From Bipolaris cookei (taxonomy: Eukaryota > Ascomycota > Dothideomycetes > Pleosporales > Pleosporaceae), in NCBI GenBank assembly GCA_002286855.1, contig NRSV01000015.1, positions 372,001 to 436,000 of the forward strand: DNA of 64,000 nucleotides, read 5' to 3'. Positions within the stretch are counted from its first letter, which is position 1; every line of letters starts with the position of its first letter. This document shows, piece by piece, positions 24,865 to 35,536 of this stretch. The position numbers and the translations under genes were made by a program. The notes under the pieces were generated by a model, which saw only the letters and a list, made by a program, of their open reading frames with translations, ran no database searches and was not told the origin of the DNA.

Positions 24865-24874
24865 AGAAGCTTCT
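24865..24874. promoter_or_regulatory. Heat-shock-element-like palindrome
   Basis: AGAAGCTTCT fits the inverted GAAnnTTC pair bound by Hsf1. It lies about 270 bp upstream of the HSP104 start codon. A canonical element needs three or more pentamers; further GA-containing half-sites around 24900-24918 are imperfect, so this is a candidate only. Confidence 0.5.
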
Positions 24875-24974
24875 ACGTGCAGGGTGGAATGCACGCCTAG
24901 CTTCGAGACATGACGAGAAATCACTCCACATCACTGGTTGTTTCCCGATACTTCGCCCTCATTTGCGTCCAACT

Positions 24975-24982
24975 TATATAAA
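24975..24982 (+). promoter_or_regulatory. TATA box of HSP104
   Basis: TATATAAA about 160 bp upstream of the start codon, in the place expected for a stress-inducible TATA promoter. Confidence 0.6.
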
Positions 24983-25144
24983 TCTCGCCCGGGTCTTGCC
25001 CTACTCAACTTCTTTTGTTTCTGCAGAGATACCCATCAATCAAAGAGTGTACATACGCCAAGTACGAAACCTGACTGCAGGTTTACAACGCACGATTTTC
25101 ATCTTGGCTTCAAGCCATAAATAAGGCTACAGTCACTAATCAAA

Positions 25145-27907
25145 ATGACTTCATTCGACGCCTATACCGACCGAGCTGCAAAGGCCCTGGCAGACAGCTT
25201 CGACCTTGCCAAGGGCTATGCACACTCACAACTCACACCTCTACACCTTGCTGTGTCGTTGATAGACCCACCCAAGGACCTCGCAAACACAGTCGACGTA
25301 CCACCACCACCGCTATTCAAGCAAGTCCTCGAACGCGCAAATGGCGATCCACAAGCCTTCGAACGTAACCTCAAGAAGGCAATGGTCCGGTTACCAAGTC
25401 AAGATCCTCCGCCAGAGCGCACATCACCTTCGCCAGCTATGGCAAAGGTGCTCCGTTCTGCGGAAGAGCTAAGCAAGACACAAAAGGATAGCTTCATTGC
25501 TGTTGACCACCTCATCATGTCGCTCTGCCAGGACTCTCAAATACAACGAATCCTTGCCGAATCAAATGTACCCAACACGAAGCAGATCGACAATGCTATC
25601 CAAGCACTTCGAGGCACAAAGCGGGTGGACTCGAAGACGGCAGACGCGGAGGAGGAGAACGAGAACCTCAAAAAGTTCACCATTGACATGACCGCCATGG
25701 CACGAGAGGGCAAGATCGATCCTGTCATTGGTCGTGAAGACGAAACACGACGAGTCATTCGTATCCTAACTAGGCGAACCAAGAACAACCCTGTTCTCAT
25801 TGGTGAGCCTGGTGTTGGTAAGACTACAGTCGTTGAAGGTCTTGCCCGTCGAATTGTCGATGCAGATGTACCAGCAAACCTGGCAGCATGTAAGCTGCTT
25901 TCACTCGACGTCGGTGCTCTAGTTGCTGGCAGCAAGTACCGTGGAGAGTTCGAAGACCGTATGAAGGGAGTGTTGAAGGAGATTGAAGAGTCCAAAGAGA
26001 TGATAGTGTTGTTCGTCGACGAAATCCACCTCCTCATGGGCGCTGGATCTTCTGGCGAGGGTGGTATGGACGCTGCCAACTTGCTGAAGCCCATGCTGGC
26101 TCGTGGACAGCTTCACTGCATTGGTGCAACCACCTTAGGCGAATACCGCAAGTACATCGAGAAGGACGCTGCATTCGAACGTCGATTCCAGCAGGTCCTC
26201 GTTAAGGAGCCTTCAATCCCCGAGACAATCTCCATTCTTCGAGGACTGAAGGAGCGATACGAGACGCACCACGGTGTTACGATTATGGATGGTGCCATCG
26301 TTGCAGCTGCTACCCTCGCCGCCCGCTACCTCACCCAGCGGCGGCTGCCAGATTCCGCCGTCGATCTGATCGATGAGGCTGCGGCAGCTGTCCGTGTCAC
26401 CCGAGAGTCTCAACCCGAAGCTCTGGATAATCTCGAGCGACGCCACAGACAACTCCAGATTGAGATTCATGCCCTCTCGCGGGAGAAGGACGAAGCCTCG
26501 CAAACGCGTCTAAAGGAGGCCAGAGCTGAGGCTGCCAACATCGAGGAAGAGCTGAGGCCACTTCGCGAGATGTACGAACGGGAAAAGGGTCGCAGCAAGG
26601 AAATCCAAGACCAGAAGCTCAAGCTCGAGGGCCTCAAGACAAAGCTTGCCGAAGCTGAGCGTATGCGCGACATTCAGACCGCCTCTGATCTCAAGTACTA
26701 CGCCATTCCTGATGTCGAGCAGCGCATTAGCGAACTCGAGCGTGAAAAGGCCCGCGCAGATGCTGAGATGTACTCACACCAGGCAAGTGGAGGTGGTGAG
26801 TCTCTCCTGAGTGATGCCGTTGGTCCAGACCAAATCAACGAGATTGTCGCTCGCTGGACCGGAATCCCAGTCACTCGTCTCAAGACCACGGAGAAGGACA
26901 AGCTGCTCAACATGGAGCGCCACCTACAACAAGTCGTCGTTGGTCAGAAGGAGGCTGTCACATCTGTATCCAATGCCATCCGACTTCAGCGCTCTGGTCT
27001 TGCCAACCCCAACCAACCACCAAGCTTCCTTTTCTGTGGTCCATCTGGTACCGGAAAGACTTTACTTACCAAGGCTCTTGCTGAGTTCCTGTTTGACGAT
27101 CCAAAGGCCATGATCCGATTCGACATGTCTGAGTATCAGGAACGACACTCTCTCAGCAGAATGATTGGTGCACCACCCGGCTACGTTGGTCACGATGCAG
27201 GAGGCCAGCTTACCGAATCCCTCCGTCGGAAGCCGTTCTCTATTCTGCTCTTTGATGAAGTTGAGAAGGCTGCTAAGGAAGTTCTTACCGTTCTTCTGCA
27301 ACTCATGGACGACGGTCGCATCACCGACGGTCAAGGCAGAATTGTTGATGCAAAGAACTGCATTGTCGTCATGACCTCCAACTTGGGTGCCGAGCACTTG
27401 TCGCGCCCCAACGCACCTGACGGCAAGATTGATCCCACCACTAAGGAGATGGTCATGAACGCGCTACGTAACTGGTTCCTGCCCGAGTTCCTCAACCGTA
27501 TCTCGTCCATTGTTATCTTCAATCGTCTCACGAAGCGCGAGATCCGCAGCATCGTGGATGTAAGAATGGAGGAGATCCAGAAGCGACTCAACCAGAATGG
27601 AAGGAACGTGCGCATCGAGATGACAGCCGAGGTGCGCGATTACCTTGGTTCTGCTGGCTACTCGCCGGCGTACGGTGCCAGACCACTGGCCCGACTCATC
27701 GAGAAGGAGGTACTCAACCGACTTGCTGTACTCATCCTCCGCGGCTCCATCAAGGATGGTGAGACAGCGAGGGTTATACTCGATGAGGGACACGTTGCCG
27801 TGCTGCCAAACCACACAGACAGCGAAGACGACTCTGAAATGTACGATGAGTCTGACGCCGTTGCTGAGCTGGATGATGATGATGCTGGCATGGATCTGTA
27901 TGACTAG
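25145..27907 (+). CDS. HSP104: Hsp104/ClpB-type protein disaggregase
   Basis: Hexameric AAA+ ATPase that pulls proteins out of aggregates together with Hsp70/Hsp40, giving heat tolerance and affecting prions. One exon, 920 aa, in line with the absence of introns from many heat-shock genes. Order: Clp N domain (about 1-160), first AAA domain with Walker A GEPGVGKT (220-227) and pore loop SKYRGEFE, Walker B LFVDEIHLL, coiled-coil middle domain (about 410-530), second AAA domain with GPSGTGKT (632-639), pore loop GYVGHD, Walker B ILLFDEVEK, and sensor-2 region GARPL. The tail is acidic and ends in GMDLYD. The promoter holds a heat-shock-like element and TATA box. Confidence 0.98.
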   Translation: MTSFDAYTDRAAKALADSFDLAKGYAHSQLTPLHLAVSLIDPPKDLANTVDVPPPPLFKQVLERANGDPQAFERNLKKAMVRLPSQDPPPERTSPSPAMAKVLRSAEELSKTQKDSFIAVDHLIMSLCQDSQIQRILAESNVPNTKQIDNAIQALRGTKRVDSKTADAEEENENLKKFTIDMTAMAREGKIDPVIGREDETRRVIRILTRRTKNNPVLIGEPGVGKTTVVEGLARRIVDADVPANLAACKLLSLDVGALVAGSKYRGEFEDRMKGVLKEIEESKEMIVLFVDEIHLLMGAGSSGEGGMDAANLLKPMLARGQLHCIGATTLGEYRKYIEKDAAFERRFQQVLVKEPSIPETISILRGLKERYETHHGVTIMDGAIVAAATLAARYLTQRRLPDSAVDLIDEAAAAVRVTRESQPEALDNLERRHRQLQIEIHALSREKDEASQTRLKEARAEAANIEEELRPLREMYEREKGRSKEIQDQKLKLEGLKTKLAEAERMRDIQTASDLKYYAIPDVEQRISELEREKARADAEMYSHQASGGGESLLSDAVGPDQINEIVARWTGIPVTRLKTTEKDKLLNMERHLQQVVVGQKEAVTSVSNAIRLQRSGLANPNQPPSFLFCGPSGTGKTLLTKALAEFLFDDPKAMIRFDMSEYQERHSLSRMIGAPPGYVGHDAGGQLTESLRRKPFSILLFDEVEKAAKEVLTVLLQLMDDGRITDGQGRIVDAKNCIVVMTSNLGAEHLSRPNAPDGKIDPTTKEMVMNALRNWFLPEFLNRISSIVIFNRLTKREIRSIVDVRMEEIQKRLNQNGRNVRIEMTAEVRDYLGSAGYSPAYGARPLARLIEKEVLNRLAVLILRGSIKDGETARVILDEGHVAVLPNHTDSEDDSEMYDESDAVAELDDDDAGMDLYD

Positions 27908-28468
27908 AGGAATAACAAGGAAGGACCTGGGATGTAAAAAGATGATGAAAGATATTTTGAGCACTGGCGTTATCTCACTGGAGGGTTTTTCTTACTTGGG
28001 AAGGCTGATGTTTATGATTTAAGAAGGCATCACAATGGGTTTATGAATTACGAATGATGGATTGGTTGCAAAAGGTCCTTTTGATAGGCATTCTAGGTTA
28101 AATATACTTGAGCATAGTGTCTTGTATATAGTTAATGAGACAAATACTTCAAAAAATCCGTCTGCGATTGTGTCTTGTGTGATAATTCACTAATTATGAA
28201 TGAACTTGACTTGACTTTGAAAAAAGTAACAATGAATACTACTTCTTAAACATTTGCTAATGATGTTCACTCAATACACACACACACACATACTACAATA
28301 ATAATCACAACAATGATAAACTACCCCAAAAGAGTCATTTGAATTCATCAAATTTTTGTCATTCCTTCGTTGAACGCTCCCATGATGGAACACTTAGCCA
28401 AATACATGTGATTTTGCTTGTCTAAGGCCGGGTATATTGCATCCCACTCCACCACATACTCGAACATT
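27908..28468. other. Convergent AT-rich 3' interval
   Basis: Lies between the 3' ends of HSP104 (+) and the uS8 gene (-). It includes a short (CA)n run at about 28278-28290 and many TAATGA/AATAAT words. No gene. Confidence 0.6.
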
Positions 28469-29134
28469 CTAGTAGAAGAAACCGAGAATCTTGCCGGCAA
28501 CGTGCTTCCTGCGGGCCTCCTCGTGGTCCATGATACCGGCAGAGGTGGTCAGGACGATGAAACCGAATTGACGAGAGGGGAGTAGCTTGACAACCCACTT
28601 CTCCATGTCGCGGAGCTGGACGTTGTAGCGGGGGGAGATGACACCGGTCTTGTTGATACGGCCAATGAGCTGGATGACGATCTTGCCGTTGCGGTGGTCG
28701 TCAACCTCCTCGAACTCGCCAATGTAGCCTAAAAAAAGCAAATGTCAGTGTATGTTGCGGCGAAATAAACATCAGACGTCATGAAACGGTTCCGAAGACG
28801 TGTAAGTCCTCCGCAGTTCAATATATCGGACACTTAAAGGTCAATGATCGTGGGAATCGAGATCATTAACTAGTTATCAGCCCGAAGAGGGAGGAAGAGT
28901 AAGGAGAAGGGAACAGGATGCTGATGCTGATGCGGATGCGCGCCTTTGTCATCATTCGAAATAAGGGGATCAAGACGTCTGTGAACAGAAATTGGACGTA
29001 CCGTGCTTCTGCATGACGCGGAGGAACTTGACAATGACCTTGGAGGAAGGACGGATCAGGACTTGGCGCTTGCCAGCCTTCTCGGCGTTGTTGATGGCGT
29101 TGAGCGCATCGTTGAGGACGGAGGTCTTGACCAT
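28469..29134 (-). CDS. RPS22: Ribosomal protein uS8 (yeast S22, human S15a)
   Basis: Protein of the 40S ribosomal subunit. Exons 29134-29002 and 28728-28469, joined over a 273-nt intron, give 130 aa, the normal eukaryotic length. It starts [14 protein letters not shown], has RVMQKHGYIGEFE across the splice and ends GKILGFFY, all close to universal in eukaryotes. The long first intron is common in fungal ribosomal-protein genes. Confidence 0.97.
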
Positions 29135-29813
29135 TTTGGCGGTGTGTGGAGATTCTCGGTGGCGGCGGAAGGCGACTGAGGTATCTACGCGCAGAATTAT
29201 GGTTAGCCTCCAGATGCCAGAGCGTGGAGAGTGCCCTCAGACTGCAAACATGAGGGTTCTTCAGCTCTTGTCGCAGAGGAGAAGCAGTGTCGCCGTCATC
29301 CCTGCGGACAACGGCGATTGCATCCCCAGGCTCTGAAGGGCACTTGGGTTGACAAAGGACATACCTCGGCTGGTCCGGGTGGTGAGCGATTGAGGAGAGT
29401 CGGTGAGTATAGCAAAAGTTCGAGTTTGACGGGGAAATTGGTGTGGTGGGCCGTGCGCTCGCTAACTGGACGGTGCTTGGCTTGGCAGGACCGACTGGAC
29501 CCTTGCGCGTTCGACTGTGGAACCGGCCTCTATACCTACACTCATGGTTCAACACTCACTGCACGCGACCATTGTATTACAGTTTAGCGGGGAGATTGCT
29601 ATATTCATGTTTAGATACTTGATTCATACATGTAAAGAAAAACTCAATCTGACCGACATACCACCCATGTCGCGCCTTCACGTGCCGACGTGATGTCTAA
29701 CCGCTTTAGTCATGACGTAGCACAACTTCCTCTGCCCCCCAGTGTATCTGTATTACGAATCTTGTATCTAGCGCTTCACATCTTCACCAGGTACTTACTC
29801 TCCTGTCACCGCC
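29135..29813. other. Divergent promoter interval
   Basis: 5' region of the uS8 gene and of the zinc/LysM gene. A frame at 28866-29555 (-) overlaps the uS8 exon and intron and was not accepted as a gene. Confidence 0.55.
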
Positions 29814-30665
29814 ATGTCTGAAGCATGCTGCACGTGCGCTACGCTCCTTACGTCGATACCACCTACATACGACGAGAAAACCGAGAAGCCCTCCCAGTTC
29901 GAACGTAGACTTGACTGCTGCGGCCGCGCTATATGTGCCCGATGTTTAACAGACAACCCTAGATTCCAAAACTACTGTCCATTCTGCCAGATAGCGACGG
30001 GCCCATCAGCATTGCCTCCACAAGGTCTACGCGACCCTCCTACATATTCGCCACCAGACGAGCACCTGGCGGATGACGAGTTACCACCCTACTCAGCACA
30101 AAATTCACTGCAAACGCCACCCGAGAAGTCAAAAACAAACAGCGAGGATGCACCGGATGTGTTGCATTTCGTAGACCAGAATAACGACTCGGTACGATCT
30201 TTATCTCTTCGATACGGTGTTCCGGTCGACGCCCTCCGCCAAGCAAACAACCTGTTTGCCGACCACCTACTAGCCGCGCGCAGAACAATTCTTATACCCG
30301 GCGAGTATTACAAGGGCGGGGTCAGTCTTAGTCCGCGGCCGCTCGAGGGCGAGGAAGAAGAAATCAAGAAGACGAAGTTGAGAAAGTTTATGGTTAAGTG
30401 CAAGGTGGCAGAGTAAGTCGTCTTGTACTATATCTTGTTGTAATGAGCGGTGTATACTGACTTAGGTGATAGATATGATGTTGCCCTTCTTTATCTCGAA
30501 CAGGCAAGTTACAACCTTGAACAAGCGATAACTGCGTTCAAAGCCGACGAGGAGTGGGAGAAGAAGCATTCTTTAGAGACAGCCAAGAAGGGCAAGTTCA
30601 AGCCCTCACAAAGTCTAGGTCGTAAGAAATGGGGATTTGGAGGCCTTACTGGCCAAGCTTCATAG
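29814..30665 (+). CDS. Zinc-binding plus LysM-domain protein
   Basis: Two exons, 29814-30412 and 30473-30665; 263 aa. The N terminus has paired cysteines arranged like a RING or zinc-ribbon (CCTCATLL, then CCGRAICARCL, then NYCPFC). A Pro-rich linker follows. Residues about 121-166 (VLHFVDQNNDSVRSLSLRYG...ANNLFADHLLAARRTILIP) match an intracellular LysM fold. The C terminus (YDVALLYLEQASYNLEQAITAF) resembles a UBA/CUE-type ubiquitin-binding helix bundle. There is no signal peptide, so this is not a secreted chitin-binding effector. A role in ubiquitin-linked quality control is inferred only from domain mix. The intron is needed because the first frame stops at 30416. Confidence 0.82.
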
Positions 30666-31921
30666 CACATGAGCCGTTACTGGTCTGTTCAATGTACGTA
30701 TACAAGTAGACAGTCTGTGCGTTGCCACTTCATGTCTTGCTCTGCTCTAGATGTACTCCAGGCAAAGTTTTCAACACTTGTACATCCAAACTAAACATGC
30801 TCGCCTTGAAACTTCTCACTGTTTTAGTATGAGGGGAGGATGTGAACGATAAAGACCCCACCCGTTTATTGCCAATTCCCCCATCATACCGCGCGTCTTG
30901 CAAGCACCGTGGCTTACTGTTGGCTACACGGCAAGCGAACTACGGGTAAAAAAACCTAGCCCTCGAGCTGGCTGACAACTTCGCGACATTACGCCATCAA
31001 GCCGTCGAATAACAACCCTCGGGCAACCCCAAAATGCATATTGGCACCAAACTGTGAAACGCCAACTGCACAGTGGGCGCTTCGCAAGAAATCCAGGCTT
31101 GCACATGTGGCATGTGCAAGACGGGCTGCTTCGGGCAAAGTGTCGGCGCTTACAATGCTGTGTAGAAGGGGTATCTGTGGACGCTGATTGGCTGGCAAAT
31201 CTCACAACAGGGGGGGGGGGTTGATGTGCACACCAAAATAAGCTGCAGTACCCAACGAAGGAACGAGTATGAGGATGGTGAGATATACCGCATGCAGTAA
31301 GACAGCAGTAGAGTGCAGAGACTAATACTGCTATTCTGGGGCTGGACTGCATGGTACGCGCTGTGAATGACAACGCCAGGACCACACTTTACAGTATCGT
31401 AGCGCTACCATCGCGGACACCACTGGGTAGTCGCAGCGGCAAGGCAGATTGGGCCAATTTTTTTCTTCTTACTTCTCGTTCGTCTATTTCGAGGTGCGCG
31501 AGTAATAGTTTGGTAGTGGAGGTGGGGAGGGTGCAAGGGGGGATAGGAGGCCGGGTAGCGGCAAAGGTGTTCTGTGGGCTTGAAACCGCAATTGCGACCA
31601 AGTCGTTTTAAAGGCATGTTGGCCACCTGTCTTGGTGCTTACTTTTCTGTCTATCCAGCTCAGGCAGTAAGGTTCTCTTGGACGGCCTCAGGAACGAATA
31701 TATCTGGCTCTTCTCGTTCAACAATCTGCTTCTTTGTTTCTTCGTCACTGTCGTTGGCCCCTCTTTATTTATTTTTTACACGGACGATAAGGAATAGGTA
31801 TCCTGGTTGATACCCTGTTCGAACGAGACAATCTTTATATCCTTGTTGTTTTGTTTCATTCACCTTTCTCGATTACGAGTAATACTATCAGACCGGAACT
31901 TGAGAGAACACAATCGCCAAG
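30666..31921. other. Intergenic, 1.3 kb
   Basis: No gene recognised. Contains a G10 run near 31208-31217 and, before the next gene, T-rich promoter-like DNA (about 31740-31900). Confidence 0.55.
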
Positions 31922-32635
31922 ATGAAGATCAACCCCGCTCCTTTCCACATGGCCCAGGCCGTCATCACTGGCCTTGTTGTTGTCCTCAGCATCGCTATCC
32001 TCGGTACTTCGGCGCACACTCTCCGTATCTTCAACGAGCAACACCTGTCCAACCCATGGTGGGCACCTATGTGGCCCCAGCACTTTGATGTGCAAGGGAC
32101 CAAGGCACTTGTCGCTTCTTCCGTGGTCACATTGGTTCTTTGCGGCGCTTTCTTGATCGCATCATTCATTCCCAAGGTATGTATCATTCTGTGGTAATGA
32201 TTTAGTGAAGCTATGTAGACTAACACACAGCAGTTGGCACTTCGTCAGAAATACACTCTCCGTGCTCTGCTTTCCTTGGCAACACTGCTTCCTACTCTTC
32301 TTCTTACACTCATTACTACTGTCTGGGCACACATACTCAATGGCAATGCGCCCGATGTCGATACCATCCAGACATGGACTTGCAAGATGCAAAGCTCGCG
32401 GCCACTGGAGCAAGACCTACCTGAAGACATTGCTATGCCGCCTGGCATGGGCAACGGCGACTTCAAGTCGCTTTGTCAATCGAGCAAGTTTGCGCTCTGG
32501 GGAACCCTTGTAGTATTCCTACTAGTTAGTGCCAGCACTGGTGTCACAATGGTTACGTGGATAGCGGACAAGTGGGCTGCCAGGCAGCACAGGAAAGAGG
32601 TTGAGATGGGCAACATCCCCGCTCATGTACCTTGA
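31922..32635 (+). CDS. Four-TM membrane protein (MARVEL/tetraspan-like)
   Basis: Family not firmly recognised. Exons 31922-32176 and 32231-32635; 219 aa. Four hydrophobic spans are clear: about 10-33 (AVITGLVVVLSIAIL), 62-83 (ALVASSVVTLVLCGAFLI), 95-120 (LLSLATLLPTLLLTLITTVW) and 180-203 (LWGTLVVFLLVSASTGVTMV). A loop of about 60 residues with two cysteines lies between spans 3 and 4, and both ends look cytoplasmic. The layout resembles fungal MARVEL-type plasma-membrane proteins. The acceptor has a CAGCAG tandem, so one Gln may be present or absent. Confidence 0.75.
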
Positions 32636-33760
32636 GAATGGCAGCAGCGTGTTGTCTCTTCTCTGAGATGAAGGTTTGCCTAAGGGCTGGTTAGGTTTGG
32701 TTCAGAGGCGAGTCAATTGTTTAGTATATCCTGGAGTTTGTCTTCACAAGGCGGGAAGACATGAACTTACTTGTATTTATTGTAAGGCGTACTGGTGTTT
32801 TTGGCGGAACAAGGCCCCCCATCGGCCGATCAAGGGATACTATATTTCTTTCGCGATTGTACGATTTGGATAAATGAAACAAGTCTCAAGCGGCCAAGCA
32901 CCAATGCCTCGTTCTTTGGACGTCTGTATAGTGTGAGGGCGACGATTTGAGATTGGCGATCAGCCTTGTTCAAAGGTGATGAGGGCTAGTTACGCACGAC
33001 CGATCGACGGTGTTTTTAAGGTATCATGGGAACGGTAGCGAGGTACGTTGACGTAGTCGCAATCCCGTTGTCTTTAAAGATACGTGTCGGTAGTGTCGGA
33101 GCGCCATAACGCTTGCTGCGATGTCATGGCATCTGATGGGCGCTAGCAGGGGTAGCAGGTGTTTGTCGTTGAGCAGAAACAACAGCAAAGCCGGTGGAAA
33201 AATGTCTTTTGGATGGGCTAAGATGCGCCGTCTCGAGACAAGACCAGAGTCTCAGCAGTTTCAGCGGCGGAGGGAGTCTGGAGTAAAAGTCTCAGTATGT
33301 ATAGATGGTAACGACTCGCCCTCACCCTCGCGCCTCAGACACGGCGCGCGTGGCTTCATGTTAGCCCGCCTCCCGCAGTGGATCCCGTGAATAAGCTGGT
33401 CAGCGATCACCGTCCTGTCCCCATTGCCCCTAGGGCGAGCGGGTTTGTCGCGTCATCTCAGCTGCCGCCATCCGCCTCGCTCGTCCCCATACTATAGACA
33501 GCTCCAAACTATCTTTTGCGCCTGTGCCCTTCAATCTTCCGCTCCACCAGTGCTGTCGGACCATCGAACCTTTTCTATCCGCCGTTCTACGACGAGCCGA
33601 GCAGCCGATCAGATCGATCCGCCCCCCAGCGGAGGGCTCGAGCGTGCATTCAAGCGGCATCAGAAAGATCACCCCTCTCCACTGCGGCAGCGAGGCTGCA
33701 TAACTGTCTGGACTGCCCCGGCCCGCGCCCTCCTCCTCCTCTTCTGCCTCTGCAATCGCT
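32636..33760. other. Intergenic, 1.1 kb
   Basis: Holds small frames without support. The last 300 bp are CT/CCG-rich and likely form the promoter and leader of the RNR-inhibitor-like gene. Confidence 0.55.
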
Positions 33761-34717
33761 ATGCAACATTGCTCTATGCCACCTACGCTCGCCCAACAAC
33801 ACCCCTGCAAGAAACAATTCCAGCCTAGCATCACGACCTATTTTGAGGTGCGGGACGGCTTGCACAACTGCGACCACCTGCCGGGCCTAGAGCCAATTAC
33901 CCGTCCGCGACACCAAAACACACGGCCAATTGCCCACCCCCGAGACCACCTTGCCTCCAACGTCCCTCCCCAGGTCCAAGCAGACTTGCTGAGCATGGGT
34001 ATGCGAGTACGCAAGAGCGTGCCCGAAAGCTACAAGACGCACAAGATGCTCTCCTCACCCTCGGACCACTTCGCCAGGGCGAGGCCTCGCCTGGACATCA
34101 AGCCCCCGCCCGAGGCCGTGCCCGACCACTTCCAACACCAGCGCGAGCTGCTGCCCTTCTGTGGCCTACACAATATTGGTGGCTTCGCTGAACAACCCAC
34201 CACGAACCCTCACCTCTACACGACATCCCCAAACCGCCAGAGACCCACCATTGCTTTTCCACTCACCGCCGACGCCTTCACCCAACCCTTCCCAAGCCAA
34301 TCTTCCGCAGACAGCGGCTACGACTCCACCACATCGCCCTCTTCGCAACGTCTGCACAACCCCTCAAAACGCTCGTGGCACGACGAAGACGAGGTAAGGC
34401 CACTCAACACAAACTTCCTCTTCAATGGTCGCTCGTCAACATCAAGAGGTGCCAACTTGGCCGTTGAGTTCGACGATGTGCCTGTCAGCCCATTGAGTGA
34501 GACACCCACCCAAGGCATAAACGCATTGCCGCCAGTACGCCAGTATGCGCAGCCCAGGTCCAGGCGGACCACAAGGCGGACCATTAGCGACGACGACATT
34601 GACATGGATTTTGAAAATGCCGCGCGGATCGAGGGCCGCGTAGGTGCAGGCAGTAATAGTGATTTCGAAGAAGCTGACTTTCTGGGCGACGAAGAGGTAC
34701 ACATGAGTGGTGTTTGA
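33761..34717 (+). CDS. Ribonucleotide-reductase-inhibitor-like protein (Spd1/Dif1/Sml1 group)
   Basis: Single exon, 318 aa, mostly disordered. Two short islands point to the fungal RNR inhibitor family: KKQFQPSITTYF near the N terminus (the Hug-type motif of Dif1 and Spd1) and DLLSMGMRVRKSVPESYKT at about 80-98 (Sml1-like helix). Members bind the small or large RNR subunit to limit dNTP pools or to hold the small subunit in the nucleus, and are destroyed in S phase or after DNA damage. The rest is Ser/Pro rich with a basic RSRRTTRRT patch and an acidic end. ATG 33776 is an alternative start. The family call rests on short motifs. Confidence 0.7.
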   Translation: MQHCSMPPTLAQQHPCKKQFQPSITTYFEVRDGLHNCDHLPGLEPITRPRHQNTRPIAHPRDHLASNVPPQVQADLLSMGMRVRKSVPESYKTHKMLSSPSDHFARARPRLDIKPPPEAVPDHFQHQRELLPFCGLHNIGGFAEQPTTNPHLYTTSPNRQRPTIAFPLTADAFTQPFPSQSSADSGYDSTTSPSSQRLHNPSKRSWHDEDEVRPLNTNFLFNGRSSTSRGANLAVEFDDVPVSPLSETPTQGINALPPVRQYAQPRSRRTTRRTISDDDIDMDFENAARIEGRVGAGSNSDFEEADFLGDEEVHMSGV

Positions 34718-35536
34718 TCCCTTTTTTCTCCTTCTAGCTAAAATCTTCTCACGGCTTCTTTTTCTTTTCTTTTTTTGATGCGCTTTTCTTTCTTCCGTTG
34801 CAAATCATGGCACATGGCGCTACACTGTGAAATCTTACGAAGATGATATGTCGTTCATGTCGGCGCGTATACCCGGAATGTCGTTTTATTTTCCTTTCCT
34901 AGACTTCGTCCTCTTCTCTTATCCCTCTGTTATTCTCGGGTCTCCAAGTTATATACTGCATGGCCTGACAAGTAATCTAGTGTGTGTAGGTGTTGAACCA
35001 AAATGATCAAATAGTCTCTTTGCCTGCTCTTCCATTGCTCTCTTCACAAGGCTGCCGTGCTGGGTTGGTGCGATCTGGTCTGATTGCTCTCTGTTGTCCC
35101 TGCTTTTGTGTTCATTGCGTAGGCGGGTGTTGCTGTGTGTCGTGCCTGTCTCCCATGGCCCTGATTATGTCACGTACACGTGTATTGCTTCTGTCTCCTC
35201 ACCTGGCGAGATCACTAAGATTACCCTCTTCTATTCCTTTGTTCAGATGTCCTTACTAACGATTGCTTTTTCTTTTGTCTCTGCTTGGAAGAGCTGTTGA
35301 AAACTTCACCCCAGAAGCCGTACTTGCTAGCGGAAGACCCTCCTTTCTTAAACAGGTATTAAGCTTACTCTCACTTCTCTCTTACATGTGAGAGTTCACG
35401 CTCCTCTCTTCTGCAAGAATTACTCGTTTGTTCGAGCGCAAGGCTATATAGTGTGCAACATAAGCCAGCTTGCACACTACTTTGACAACAAAAACATTCG
35501 TCGTACTATAGCTGCACTCCTTCGGCGACACCCAAG
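34718..35536. other. Intergenic, 0.8 kb
   Basis: T- and CT-rich DNA (for example 34716-34800). CTATATAG near 35442 may be the TATA box of the BTB-like gene. No gene. Confidence 0.55.

Larger units (their letters stand above)
23989..25144. other. Intergenic and HSP104 promoter
   Basis: AT-rich 3' region of the repeat-protein gene to about 24500, then the promoter of HSP104 with a heat-shock-element-like palindrome and a TATA box. No gene. Confidence 0.6.

Noticed and set aside
28866..29555. 229-codon minus-strand frame across the uS8 gene
   Set aside because: It covers the uS8 first exon in another frame and its intron; composition is not protein-like.
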